Part shown: positions 27,060-35,259 of the stretch, piece after piece
Layout of the letters: each line of letters opens with the position of its first letter
How positions within the stretch are numbered: the stretch's first letter is position 1
From: Glaciecola sp964621345
GTDB taxonomy: Bacteria; Pseudomonadota; Gammaproteobacteria; Enterobacterales; Alteromonadaceae
Direction of reading: 5' to 3'
DNA length: 64,000 nt
NCBI GenBank assembly: GCA_964621345.1
Contig: CAZUON010000002.1
Location: 1 to 64,000 of the forward strand
The notes under the pieces: generated by a model
Told to the model about the DNA's origin: nothing
Database searches by the model: none
Seen by the model: the letters and a program-made list of their open reading frames with translations, nothing else
Made by a program: the position numbers and the translations under genes

Positions 27060-29115
27060 TGGCAGCTAGCTCTGCGCCTTGGCGAATAGCGCGCTTTGCA
27101 TCTAACTCGGCGGCCACATCGGCACCGCCAATGACATGCACATTTAAACCCGCGCTTATAAGTGAGTCTTCAATTTCTCGAAAGGGAGTTTGGCCGGCGC
27201 AAATAATAATGTTATCAACCGCTAGGGTCTTTGCTTTTTCGCCGACTAAAATGTGCAAACCGTCATCGTCAATTTTCTCATAGCTTACACCACCTATCAT
27301 TTGTACTTTATGATTGGTCAACGAGGCTCGGTGTACCCAACCTGAGGTTTTACCCAAGCCTTTACCAACCTTTGTGCTTTTACGTTGCAGCAAAAATACT
27401 TCTCGCTCTGGTGAGACATCTTCTTTGTTTTGCAATGCGCCGGGTGCTTGATAGCTTTTGTCTATGCCCCAATGTGAAAGCCATTTATCTAAATCGGTGC
27501 TTAGCCCTTCGTTTTCGACTAAATATTCCGATACATCAAAACCGATACCACCGGCACCAATCACCGCAACACGTTTGCCCACGGGTTTATGGTCCCGCAG
27601 TACATCGATATAGCTCATTACACTTGGGTGCTCAATGCCTGGGATGGCTGGTGTTCTTGGTTTTATACCGGTAGCTAAAACTACCTCTGATACGCCGAGG
27701 GTGCTTAGCTTGTCTGCGTCGGCGCGCGTATTTAAATAAAGCTTAACGCCGGTGACCTCTATTTTGCGCTGGTAGTAGCGCAATGTCTCATAAAATTCTT
27801 CTTTGCCGGGCACTTGTTTTGCGTAGTTAAATTGTCCGCCTATTTCACTTGTTTGCTCGAATAAATGGACCTCGTGACCACGCTCTGCGGCATAGGTCGC
27901 AAAAGCTAATCCGGCAGGACCCGCACCCACAACCGCTATCTTTTTAGGCGTTGCCACCGTTTTGAAAATAAGCTCGGTTTCGTAACAAGCTTGCGGGTTA
28001 ACCAAGCAGCTTGCACGTTTTTGTTCAAAGGCGTGATCTAAACAGGCCTGATTACACGCAATACAGGTATTGATTTGGTCCGATTCGTCGCGCTTGGCTT
28101 TTGCCATAAAATCCGCATCGGCTAAAAATGGTCTTGCCATGGAGACCATATCGGCGTGGCCTTGTGCTAATATCGACTCAGCAATTTCGGGGGTATTGAT
28201 GCGGTTTGTAGCAATCAGAGGAATGCTGACTTCCTTTTTCATCCGCTCGGTTATCCACGTGAAAGCGGCACGTGGTACTGAAGTCACAATAGTCGGTACG
28301 CGAGCTTCGTGCCAGCCAATACCAGTATTAATCAGCGTTGCGCCGGCTTTCTCTATGGCTTTTGCCAAATAAACGACTTCTTCCCAAGGTGCGCCGCCTT
28401 CGACTAAATCGAGCATCGATAAACGATAAATTAAGATAAAATTAGGGCCAACGGCCTCGCGTGTCAGCTTGACGATTTCAACTGCCAAACGAGCTCGGTT
28501 TTCAAGACTTCCGCCAAACTCATCCTCTCTAAAGTTAGTGCGCTCGCAAAAAAATTGGTTTATTAGATAACCCTCTGAGCCCATGATCTCAACACCATCA
28601 TAACCGGCAGATTTTGCTAATACAGCGCACTGTGCATAGTCTTTAATGGTATTGCGAATACCTCTTGCCGATAGCGCCTTGGGCTTAAAAGGGGTAATCG
28701 GAGATTTTATCGCTGAGGCAGACACCGCCAAAGGATGATAACCATAACGACCGGAGTGCAAAATTTGCATGCATATTTTACCGCCTTCTTTGTGCACGGC
28801 GTCGGTAATCACTCTGTGTTTTTTAGCATGGCGAGTGCTACTCATGCGCCCTGCAAATGGTGCAACCCAGCCCGCTACGTTTGGTGCGATGCCGCCTGTA
28901 ACAATTAGACCCACACCGCCTTTAGCACGCTCTGCGTAAAAAGCCGCTAGCTTATTAAAACCGCCTTTTTCTTCTTCGAGTCCTAAATGCATAGAGCCCA
29001 TTAAGCTTCGATTTTTCAAGGTCGTAAAACCTAAATCTAAAGGCGTGAATAAATGCGGAAAGGGTTGCTCAGCATTTTGTGCAGGTGTGGTTTGTGTTGA
29101 ATTTTGCTCAGACAA
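27052..29115 (-). CDS. fadH: NADPH-dependent 2,4-dienoyl-CoA reductase FadH
   Basis: This FMN/FAD/[4Fe-4S] enzyme reduces 2,4-dienoyl-CoA during beta-oxidation of polyunsaturated fatty acids. The 687-aa protein has an N-terminal old-yellow-enzyme barrel (GSMHLGLEEEKGG; RTNFREDEFGGSLENR), an iron-sulfur motif CIACNQACLDHAF followed by CLVNPQAC, a FAD-binding GAGPAGLAFATYAAERG and an NAD(P)-binding GAGGIGFDVSEYL. Length is close to E. coli FadH (about 670 aa). It is monocistronic and convergent with recD. A perfect 14-bp inverted repeat lies about 75 bases upstream of its start. Confidence 0.95.
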   Translation of the reverse strand: MSEQNSTQTTPAQNAEQPFPHLFTPLDLGFTTLKNRSLMGSMHLGLEEEKGGFNKLAAFYAERAKGGVGLIVTGGIAPNVAGWVAPFAGRMSSTRHAKKHRVITDAVHKEGGKICMQILHSGRYGYHPLAVSASAIKSPITPFKPKALSARGIRNTIKDYAQCAVLAKSAGYDGVEIMGSEGYLINQFFCERTNFREDEFGGSLENRARLAVEIVKLTREAVGPNFILIYRLSMLDLVEGGAPWEEVVYLAKAIEKAGATLINTGIGWHEARVPTIVTSVPRAAFTWITERMKKEVSIPLIATNRINTPEIAESILAQGHADMVSMARPFLADADFMAKAKRDESDQINTCIACNQACLDHAFEQKRASCLVNPQACYETELIFKTVATPKKIAVVGAGPAGLAFATYAAERGHEVHLFEQTSEIGGQFNYAKQVPGKEEFYETLRYYQRKIEVTGVKLYLNTRADADKLSTLGVSEVVLATGIKPRTPAIPGIEHPSVMSYIDVLRDHKPVGKRVAVIGAGGIGFDVSEYLVENEGLSTDLDKWLSHWGIDKSYQAPGALQNKEDVSPEREVFLLQRKSTKVGKGLGKTSGWVHRASLTNHKVQMIGGVSYEKIDDDGLHILVGEKAKTLAVDNIIICAGQTPFREIEDSLISAGLNVHVIGGADVAAELDAKRAIRQGAELAATI

Positions 29116-29188
29116 AGTAAGACCTCAGGTGTTAACTATCACAATAGTGTAATACTTATACTGAGTTTTAAAAGGGTTGGTTGTTTTT

Positions 29189-29220
29189 AGATAAAAGAGT
29201 GAACACTCACTCTTTTATCT
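29189..29220. repeat. perfect inverted repeat with 14-base arms
   Basis: AGATAAAAGAGTGA, loop ACAC, then TCACTCTTTTATCT. It lies between the end of the TRAP operon and the start of fadH, both on the minus strand. It could be the TRAP-operon terminator, although no T-run follows the stem on that strand, or an operator of a TetR-type regulator for fadH (its centre reads GTGAACACTCAC). I cannot decide from sequence. Confidence 0.7.
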
Positions 29221-29253
29221 AGCCATATTCAATTGGCACTTTAGTGTCAGTTA

Positions 29254-30555
29254 TTAATCAATCAAGCCTAATGCTCGCGGTAATACAAGGCTAATCTCAG
29301 GAATAAAGGTGACTAACATCAACCCAACGAGCATGGTAATAAATAACGGCAGCAAAGGTTTGATAACGCTTTGAATTTTTATTTTTGCTACGCTGCATCC
29401 CACAAAAAGTACCGAGCCGACCGGTGGTGTGCATAGCCCAATGCACAAGTTGAGTATCATCATAATGCCAAAATGCACAGGGTCCATACCGGTGGCTACC
29501 ACTACCGGTAAAAAGATAGGCGTGAAAATTAATACTGCGGGTGTCATGTCCATGAAAATACCGACGCCAAGCAAAATTACGTTAATAATCAGTAAAATAA
29601 TTATGGGATTATCGCTGATGGTAAGTAGCACATTGGTGATACTTTGCGGAATATTCTCGTAAGCCATGACCCAAGATAGGGCAATAGAGGTTGCTACTAA
29701 GAACAATACAATTGAGGTGGTTTTAATCGTATCGAGTAGCAAAGGTTTTATATGTTTAAGCGATACCTCGCGATAGGCTGCTGCCAAGCAGGCCGAATAC
29801 AACACTGCAATTGCAGAGGCCTCGGTAGCGGTAAATAAACCATTTACGATACCGCCGATAACCACTACTAACATCAATAAGCTGGGTAGAGCCGCCACTA
29901 AGGTGCGTGCGGTTTCAGCAAAACTAGCCTTCTCACCTCGTGGGTAATTGCGTTTTTTTGCAATGATACCTGCGGTCAACATTAATAAAGCACCAATCAG
30001 TAAGCCAGGTAAATACCCGGCCATAAACAACGCAGCAATGGAAACACCGCCACTGGCGAGTGAAAAGACAATGAGTGTATTGCTAGGAGGAATAATTAAC
30101 CCGGTTGTGGCTGAGCTTATGTTGACCGCGGCTGAATAGGCCTTATCGTAACCTTCTTTTTCCATGCGAGGACCCATGGCGCCGCCAATGGCAGAGGCTG
30201 AAGCCACTGCTGAGCCTGAAATTGCCCCAAACAGCATGTTCGCGACAATATTGACAAAGGCCAATCCGCCGGGCAATGCGCCTACCAGCGCTCGCGCAAA
30301 GTCAATTAAGCGCCGAGCAATGCCGCCGCTGTTCATAAGTTGGCCGGCTAAAATAAAAAACGGAATCGCCAGCAAGGTAAAGCTATCGAGTCCTGTTGCC
30401 ATGCGCTGGGCGACGGTAGTTAAGGTAGCCATTGCCGGTACGCTAATTAATAAGGTCAAGGTCGCCGCAATGGCAATACTAAAGGCAATTGGCAAGCCAA
30501 TTCCAAGTAATATAATAAAACTAACGACAAGGACTAATACTTCGATTAAATCCAT
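29254..30555 (-). CDS. dctM: TRAP transporter large permease (DctM type), predicted uronate uptake
   Basis: This is the large membrane subunit of a tripartite ATP-independent periplasmic transporter, which moves a carboxylated substrate with sodium. The 433-aa protein has about 12 hydrophobic segments; family motifs include IPFFILAGQLMNSGGIARRLIDFARALVG-type sequence, VANMLFGAISGSAVASASAIG and ATTGLIIPPSNTLIVF. It follows the small subunit by 2 bases. Because the operon also encodes UxaC and UxuB, the substrate is predicted to be glucuronate or a related uronate. Confidence 0.93.
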   Translation of the reverse strand: MDLIEVLVLVVSFIILLGIGLPIAFSIAIAATLTLLISVPAMATLTTVAQRMATGLDSFTLLAIPFFILAGQLMNSGGIARRLIDFARALVGALPGGLAFVNIVANMLFGAISGSAVASASAIGGAMGPRMEKEGYDKAYSAAVNISSATTGLIIPPSNTLIVFSLASGGVSIAALFMAGYLPGLLIGALLMLTAGIIAKKRNYPRGEKASFAETARTLVAALPSLLMLVVVIGGIVNGLFTATEASAIAVLYSACLAAAYREVSLKHIKPLLLDTIKTTSIVLFLVATSIALSWVMAYENIPQSITNVLLTISDNPIIILLIINVILLGVGIFMDMTPAVLIFTPIFLPVVVATGMDPVHFGIMMILNLCIGLCTPPVGSVLFVGCSVAKIKIQSVIKPLLPLFITMLVGLMLVTFIPEISLVLPRALGLID

Positions 30556-30557
30556 TC

Positions 30558-31082
30558 TTAAGACTCCTGCGCCGAAACGTGGTGCTTATCTTTGCTCTCA
30601 ATAAAGGCACACAAACAAAAACCCAACATAAATAACCCGCTCACCGGCAGCGCTAAATACACATAGCCCATAGGTACTTGCAGCACCGTTGAGCTTTGCG
30701 CTAATCGCAAGGTAACGTGCACTAAATTGATGCCCCCCACAATTAACACGGCAAAGGTAAACAAGGCCATCAGGCAAATAAGCACTCGCTCTAACCAAAG
30801 GGCCTTACCCTGAGATAATTTATCGCTAAGTAAATCAATGGCTAAATGCCCCCGTTGACCTACTACCCAAGCCGCTCCCAATAGTGTTAGCCACATCAGA
30901 AGAAATCGAGCCACCTCGTCGGTGGCAGTACTCGGTGACTGCAACACGTAGCGACTAAATACCTGCCATAGCACCACTAGTACCAACACACTTATTGCAG
31001 TGACTAAAAAAGGCTCTAAGATATGGTTTAAAAAGCGATGTAAGGCAATGCCTTTTGATTGGGAATGTGGCGTGTTACTCAT
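30558..31082 (-). CDS. dctQ: TRAP transporter small permease (DctQ type)
   Basis: This 174-aa membrane protein with four predicted helices is the small integral subunit of the TRAP transporter and bridges the binding protein and large permease. The family signatures FSRYVLQSPSTATDEVARFLLMWLTLLGAAW and VVGQRGHLAIDLL-like segment are visible. It overlaps the substrate-binding-protein gene by 8 bases and is followed within 2 bases by the large permease gene, so the three are co-translated. Confidence 0.92.
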   Translation of the reverse strand: MSNTPHSQSKGIALHRFLNHILEPFLVTAISVLVLVVLWQVFSRYVLQSPSTATDEVARFLLMWLTLLGAAWVVGQRGHLAIDLLSDKLSQGKALWLERVLICLMALFTFAVLIVGGINLVHVTLRLAQSSTVLQVPMGYVYLALPVSGLFMLGFCLCAFIESKDKHHVSAQES

Positions 31083-32112
31083 CGGCGCGCTCCCTAATTC
31101 GTTGGATATATTGATACACTTGCGGCTCTTGTTGATAGGTGTTTAGCAATTCTTCCACTGCGTCAGCAAAGGGTTTTTTATCGGGGTAAATCACCTCAAC
31201 ACCGGCTGCTTTTACTGCGCTTAAGGCCTCTTCCTCTGCTGTTGCCCACAATTGTCTCTGTTTAACGGCTGAGGCGTCTGCGGCCTGCTGCAGCCATTGT
31301 TGCTGTTGAGGTGTTAATCGATTCCATAGGTGGGTCGAAATCATCAAAACATCAGGCACTGAGGTATGTTCGTTTAGGGAAAAGTACTTCGCGACTTCAT
31401 AATGCCTTGAGTAGTAAAAACTAGGTGGGTTATTCTCTGCGCCATCTACTACACCTTGTTGTAAGGCGGTGTATAGTTCGCCCCATGCAATAGGGGTAGG
31501 CGCGCCGCCCATAGCTTTGACCATACTCATTGCGGTCACGCTAGGTTGTACCCGTATTTTCATGCCAACTAAATCGTCTGGGCTTAAAATCGGTTTGTCT
31601 TTACTGTAGTAACTGCGACTACCGGCATCGTAAAAGGTTAATCCTCTTAACCAAAAAGGCTCACTTTCGGTAAGCAGGTCGCGGCCAATATCGCTATCCA
31701 TAACTCGGTGGGCGTGGGCTTTGCTAATAAAAATATAAGGCAAGCTAACGACTTTTACATTGGGCGCAAAATTCTCAAGTACAGCGGCAGAAACTTTCGT
31801 CATGCCAACGCTGCCAATTTGCAGTAGCTCTAGGGTCTGCCGCTCACTCCCTAGCTGTTGGTTTGGATAAATATCGATTTTCATCTCGCCGCTAGAGATG
31901 CGAGCAAGCTCCTGTGCCATATACTCCATACCAAGATGCACGGGGTGCTGAGTATCAAGGCCGTGGCCAAGCTTTATTTTCACAATGCTTTGCTGTTGGC
32001 TACAAGCGGTCAATAAAAAAGAACAGCATAGTGCAAATATTGCCTTGTTTATTGGGGCAAAGGGCGTTCTTCTGGCGCGTGTGCATGACCTGTTATGAAT
32101 AAGTGATTTCAT
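31075..32112 (-). CDS. dctP: TRAP transporter substrate-binding protein (DctP type), uronate-specific by context
   Basis: This periplasmic receptor captures the carboxylated sugar for the TRAP permease. The 345-aa protein carries a lipobox (LLTACSQ), so it is membrane-tethered rather than freely soluble. LGHGLDTQHPVHLGMEYMA, IYPNQQLGSERQTLELLQIG, GMKIRVQPS (the Arg that binds the substrate carboxylate), GAPTPIAWGELYTALQQGVVDGAEN and PDVLMIS are all DctP-family motifs. It overlaps uxuB by 4 bases. Related TRAP systems import glucuronate and galacturonate, which fits this operon. Confidence 0.92.
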   Translation of the reverse strand: MKSLIHNRSCTRARRTPFAPINKAIFALCCSFLLTACSQQQSIVKIKLGHGLDTQHPVHLGMEYMAQELARISSGEMKIDIYPNQQLGSERQTLELLQIGSVGMTKVSAAVLENFAPNVKVVSLPYIFISKAHAHRVMDSDIGRDLLTESEPFWLRGLTFYDAGSRSYYSKDKPILSPDDLVGMKIRVQPSVTAMSMVKAMGGAPTPIAWGELYTALQQGVVDGAENNPPSFYYSRHYEVAKYFSLNEHTSVPDVLMISTHLWNRLTPQQQQWLQQAADASAVKQRQLWATAEEEALSAVKAAGVEVIYPDKKPFADAVEELLNTYQQEPQVYQYIQRIRERADE

Positions 32113-33605
32113 GTTTGCGTGCCCATAAAGTGACGCAGTTGTCGTTGAATATCTTTACTAGCTCGTAAGCTCTCGAGGCTAGTAATCAAGCGTTGAAGTA
32201 GAGGTTCATGATGTTTTAAATCGTCGCCAAATATGGCATCAATGCAAAGCATATCCGATACCCAGAACTCGACATTTGTTGCATGCTGTTTCGCCACTTG
32301 TGCCAGCTCCATCGCCATCGGGTCTTGAACTTCAATCCGATTGCACTTTAAATCATACCCAGAGACATATTGCATCCATGCAGCAATGACTAAACAAATT
32401 CCGCCATAAGCCCGGCCATTTTTGATTTGCTCGCGCAAAGGATTAAGAAGGCGTTGCGGCAGCTTTTGTGAGCCATCCATCGCGATTTGATAGGTGCGGT
32501 GATATAGATTTGGGTTAGCAAAGCGCTCAAGTAGTTGCTCGCAGTATTGTAAAATATCAATACCATCAGGCACCTGCACGGTAGGTAGAATCTCGTTATG
32601 CATAATGTGGCGAATAAAAGAGGCCATCAGCTCTACTTTCATCACATCGGCTACATATTCTTTATTGGACAAATACCCCAAATAGGCGATAGATGAATGG
32701 CTGCCGTTGAGCAAGCGCAATTTCATTGTCTCAAACGCATGAACATTATTGGTAACTAAGGCACCGGCTTTATCCCAAGCCGGTCGAGGTCCAGCAAAAT
32801 TGTCTTCAATCACCCATTGTGTAAACGGCTCGGTGATCACCATTGCCTCGTCGGTATAGCCAAGGGTTTTTGCCAGCTTGGCTCGGTCTTGTTCGGTAGT
32901 TGAGGGAACAATTCTATCGACCATTGTGCAGGGGAAGCTATAGTCCGACTCAATGCGCGCAGCGAGCTCTTCGTTAACTAATTTGGCAAAGGTGAGTACC
33001 ATCTGTTGAAGTAACGCACCGTTATCAGGCAGGTTATCGCAACTTAAGATACTCAGTGGCGGCAGTTGGTGGGCAATGCGTCGCTGCATGGCACTGACTA
33101 AAAAGCCAATGGCGGTGCGCGGAGCACCTAGGTTTTGTAAATCGTGCACTATGTCTTTGTGTTCGAGGTTCAATGCACCACTAGCAGGGTCATGACAATA
33201 GCCTTTTTCGGTAATAGTTAAGCTTACAATGTGAACATGCTCTAAACACAGCGCATCAAGCACGCGAGCAGGTGCCTCGGGAGCTACAATGACTTCGGTA
33301 ATTGAGTGGTTGAGTGTGCTTTTTAAGCCGTCTTTGCCTTGCTCAACAATGGTATATAAACCGTCTTGTGGGTTGAGTTGATTGGCTACGGTGGCGCTAC
33401 GTAAACTCACCCCAATAGTATGCCAATCACCACCGTCAAGCTCCATTGCGCGCTGGGTATAGTGGCCTTGGTGTGCACGATGAAACGCTCCGATACCAAT
33501 ATGTACAATGCCCGCTACGCGCGGTGTATTTTTATAGCCTAAATTGCTGCTTGCAAGCTCAGCTTGTAAGCGGGGCATAGGGGGCGCCATATTAGGTGTA
33601 GTCAT
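32109..33605 (-). CDS. uxuB: fructuronate reductase (mannitol dehydrogenase family) UxuB
   Basis: This NAD-dependent polyol dehydrogenase (498 aa) is predicted to reduce D-fructuronate to D-mannonate. N-terminal IVHIGIGAFHRAHQG is the Rossmann-type NAD site of the mannitol dehydrogenase family; KLRLLNGSHSSIAYLG carries the catalytic Lys and Asn-His region. Sequence alone would also fit mannitol dehydrogenase, but it lies between uxaC and a TRAP transporter, with uxuA elsewhere in the locus, which favours the uronate function. It follows uxaC by 23 bases. Confidence 0.9.
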   Translation of the reverse strand: MTTPNMAPPMPRLQAELASSNLGYKNTPRVAGIVHIGIGAFHRAHQGHYTQRAMELDGGDWHTIGVSLRSATVANQLNPQDGLYTIVEQGKDGLKSTLNHSITEVIVAPEAPARVLDALCLEHVHIVSLTITEKGYCHDPASGALNLEHKDIVHDLQNLGAPRTAIGFLVSAMQRRIAHQLPPLSILSCDNLPDNGALLQQMVLTFAKLVNEELAARIESDYSFPCTMVDRIVPSTTEQDRAKLAKTLGYTDEAMVITEPFTQWVIEDNFAGPRPAWDKAGALVTNNVHAFETMKLRLLNGSHSSIAYLGYLSNKEYVADVMKVELMASFIRHIMHNEILPTVQVPDGIDILQYCEQLLERFANPNLYHRTYQIAMDGSQKLPQRLLNPLREQIKNGRAYGGICLVIAAWMQYVSGYDLKCNRIEVQDPMAMELAQVAKQHATNVEFWVSDMLCIDAIFGDDLKHHEPLLQRLITSLESLRASKDIQRQLRHFMGTQT

Positions 33606-33628
33606 AAATCGCCTTAAAGTCAGTGCCG

Positions 33629-35059
33629 TTAAAGGCGATATGCCCGTTTTGCCAAGCCATAAGCAAGGTCATATGCAAGCTCCATTGCTTCGTCTTGTTC
33701 AAGACGGTGCTCGCTTACCAGTTGGGATAAAAAGTTACAATCCATGCGCCTGGCCAAATCGTGGCGGGCAGGAATCGATAAAAACGCGCGAGTATCGTCG
33801 TTAAAGCCTACCGTATTATAAAAGCCGGCAGTTTCGGTCACTTGCTGGCGAAAGCGGCGCATTCCCTCTGGGCTATCGTGAAACCACCATGACGGTCCTA
33901 GCTTTAACGCAGGGTAATGACCTGCTAAGGGCGCAAGTTCTCTGCTATATACGGTTTCATCGAGGGTAAATACGATGATGCTTAACTTAGGGTGATTGCC
34001 CAGTTTGTCGAGTAAGGGTTTTAAAGCGTTAACATATTCAGTTTGCATGGGAATATCAGCGCCTTTGTCTCGGCCAAAGTGCTGAAACAAGCTGGGATTG
34101 TGGTTTCTGAACGAGCCTGGATGAATCTGCATAACTAAGCCATCGTCTATGCTCATTTTAGCCATCTCGGTGAGCATTTGTGCTCTAAAAAGCTCTGCAT
34201 CTTGCTTGCTCAACCCTTGCTGATTCAGTTTAGCGCGAATAACTTTTGAAAATAAGGCTTCGCAGTCGGCTTCACTTAAATCTGCGGTCGCCGCAGTAGG
34301 ATGGCCGTGGTCGCTTGAGGTTACTCCTAAACTAATAAAATATGCTCTGCGCTTTATTAACGCTGCCAAATAGCTTTTGAAGTTATCGCAGTTCTCGCCA
34401 GTGAGCTCAGACAGTTTGGCGATGTTTTCATAAAAACCTTCAAATTCCGGGTCAACCACAGGATCGGGTCGAAAGGCGGAAATTACGCGTCCTTGCCAAT
34501 CACTTTCTAAAATACTGCGATGATGTTTTAGGTCATCAAGTGGTGACTCGGTGGTAGAGATCACCTCAATATTAAAGCGCTCAAATAGTGCGCGGGGTTT
34601 GAATGCATCGCTTTGTAATTTAGCGGTAATTTCGTCGTAATAATGATCGGCAGTGCTTTCGTTGAGGCGAACTTTGAGTTCAAAGACTTCGGCAAATACA
34701 TAATCAAGCCACAAACGTGAGGGAGTGCCTCTGAATAAATAATAATGTTGTGCGAATAAACGCCATACCCTTTTGGGATCTTGCTCGTAAACACCACCTT
34801 CTTTACTAGGTAAGCCTAAGGCTTGCATGCTAATGCCTTGGCTATACAACATGCGCAATACATAATGGTCGGGAGTAAGTAGCAAAGAAGTCGCATTTTC
34901 AAAGTTTTCATTGAGTGCAAACCAACTAGGATCGGTATGTCCATGGGGGCTGATGATGGGTAAGTTCTTTACATGGTCGTAAAGTGTTTTACATATCGCC
35001 CGTGCGGTTTTTTCTGCTGGGAATAAGCGCATTTCGTCGAGGTGGAGCACTTGGGTCAT
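33629..35059 (-). CDS. uxaC: glucuronate isomerase UxaC
   Basis: UxaC isomerises D-glucuronate to D-fructuronate (and galacturonate to tagaturonate) in the cytoplasm. I start at 35059 (MTQVLHLDEMRLF), which matches the family N-terminus and gives 476 aa, the same size as E. coli UxaC. The reading frame extends 30 codons further upstream, but that stretch runs into the predicted operator and promoter. Motifs: PIISPHGHTDPSWFA (metal-binding His pair), STTESPLDDLKHH, RPDPVVDPEF and NDDTRAFLSIPARHDLARR. It is the first gene of uxaC-uxuB-dctPQM. Confidence 0.94.
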   Translation of the reverse strand: MTQVLHLDEMRLFPAEKTARAICKTLYDHVKNLPIISPHGHTDPSWFALNENFENATSLLLTPDHYVLRMLYSQGISMQALGLPSKEGGVYEQDPKRVWRLFAQHYYLFRGTPSRLWLDYVFAEVFELKVRLNESTADHYYDEITAKLQSDAFKPRALFERFNIEVISTTESPLDDLKHHRSILESDWQGRVISAFRPDPVVDPEFEGFYENIAKLSELTGENCDNFKSYLAALIKRRAYFISLGVTSSDHGHPTAATADLSEADCEALFSKVIRAKLNQQGLSKQDAELFRAQMLTEMAKMSIDDGLVMQIHPGSFRNHNPSLFQHFGRDKGADIPMQTEYVNALKPLLDKLGNHPKLSIIVFTLDETVYSRELAPLAGHYPALKLGPSWWFHDSPEGMRRFRQQVTETAGFYNTVGFNDDTRAFLSIPARHDLARRMDCNFLSQLVSEHRLEQDEAMELAYDLAYGLAKRAYRL

Positions 35060-35117
35060 TCTTGAGCCTTTTATTCTGCGATGAGCTTGGTATTTTAAAC
35101 GCATGCTCACAATAAAT

Positions 35118-35136
35118 TGGTCATGCCGCTTTACCA
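35118..35136. promoter_or_regulatory. predicted uronate-regulon operator upstream of uxaC
   Basis: TGGTCATGCCGCTTTACCA, a 19-base imperfect palindrome, matches 16 of 19 positions of the site found at 47312-47330 (compared in inverse orientation). It begins 2 bases downstream of the predicted -10 box of the uxaC operon, so a bound protein would cover the transcription start. The regulator is probably the GntR protein encoded at 52.0 kb (inference). Confidence 0.7.
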
Positions 35137-35138
35137 GC

Positions 35139-35168
35139 AGTGTAAACAATATGTTAGCGCATTGTCAA
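35139..35168 (-). promoter_or_regulatory. predicted sigma-70 promoter of the uxaC-uxuB-dctPQM operon
   Basis: On the minus strand a perfect -35 box TTGACA (complement of 35163-35168) is followed after 18 bases by TACACT (complement of 35139-35144; 4 of 6 match to TATAAT). The predicted operator follows directly. Confidence 0.6.
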
Positions 35169-35259
35169 TTTCAAACCATGTATAATATTGCTCACTGGCA
35201 GAAGTGAAGGAAAGTGCCTTTAGGGTTAAGCACTTAGTATGTTTTAAGCTGACCTAGAT

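Noticed and set aside
32109..33605. Calling this gene mannitol dehydrogenase
   Set aside because: The family covers both activities; neighbours uxaC, the TRAP genes and uxuA favour fructuronate reductase.
35060..35149. Upstream extension of uxaC
   Set aside because: The extra 30 residues do not fit the family and overlap the operator and promoter.
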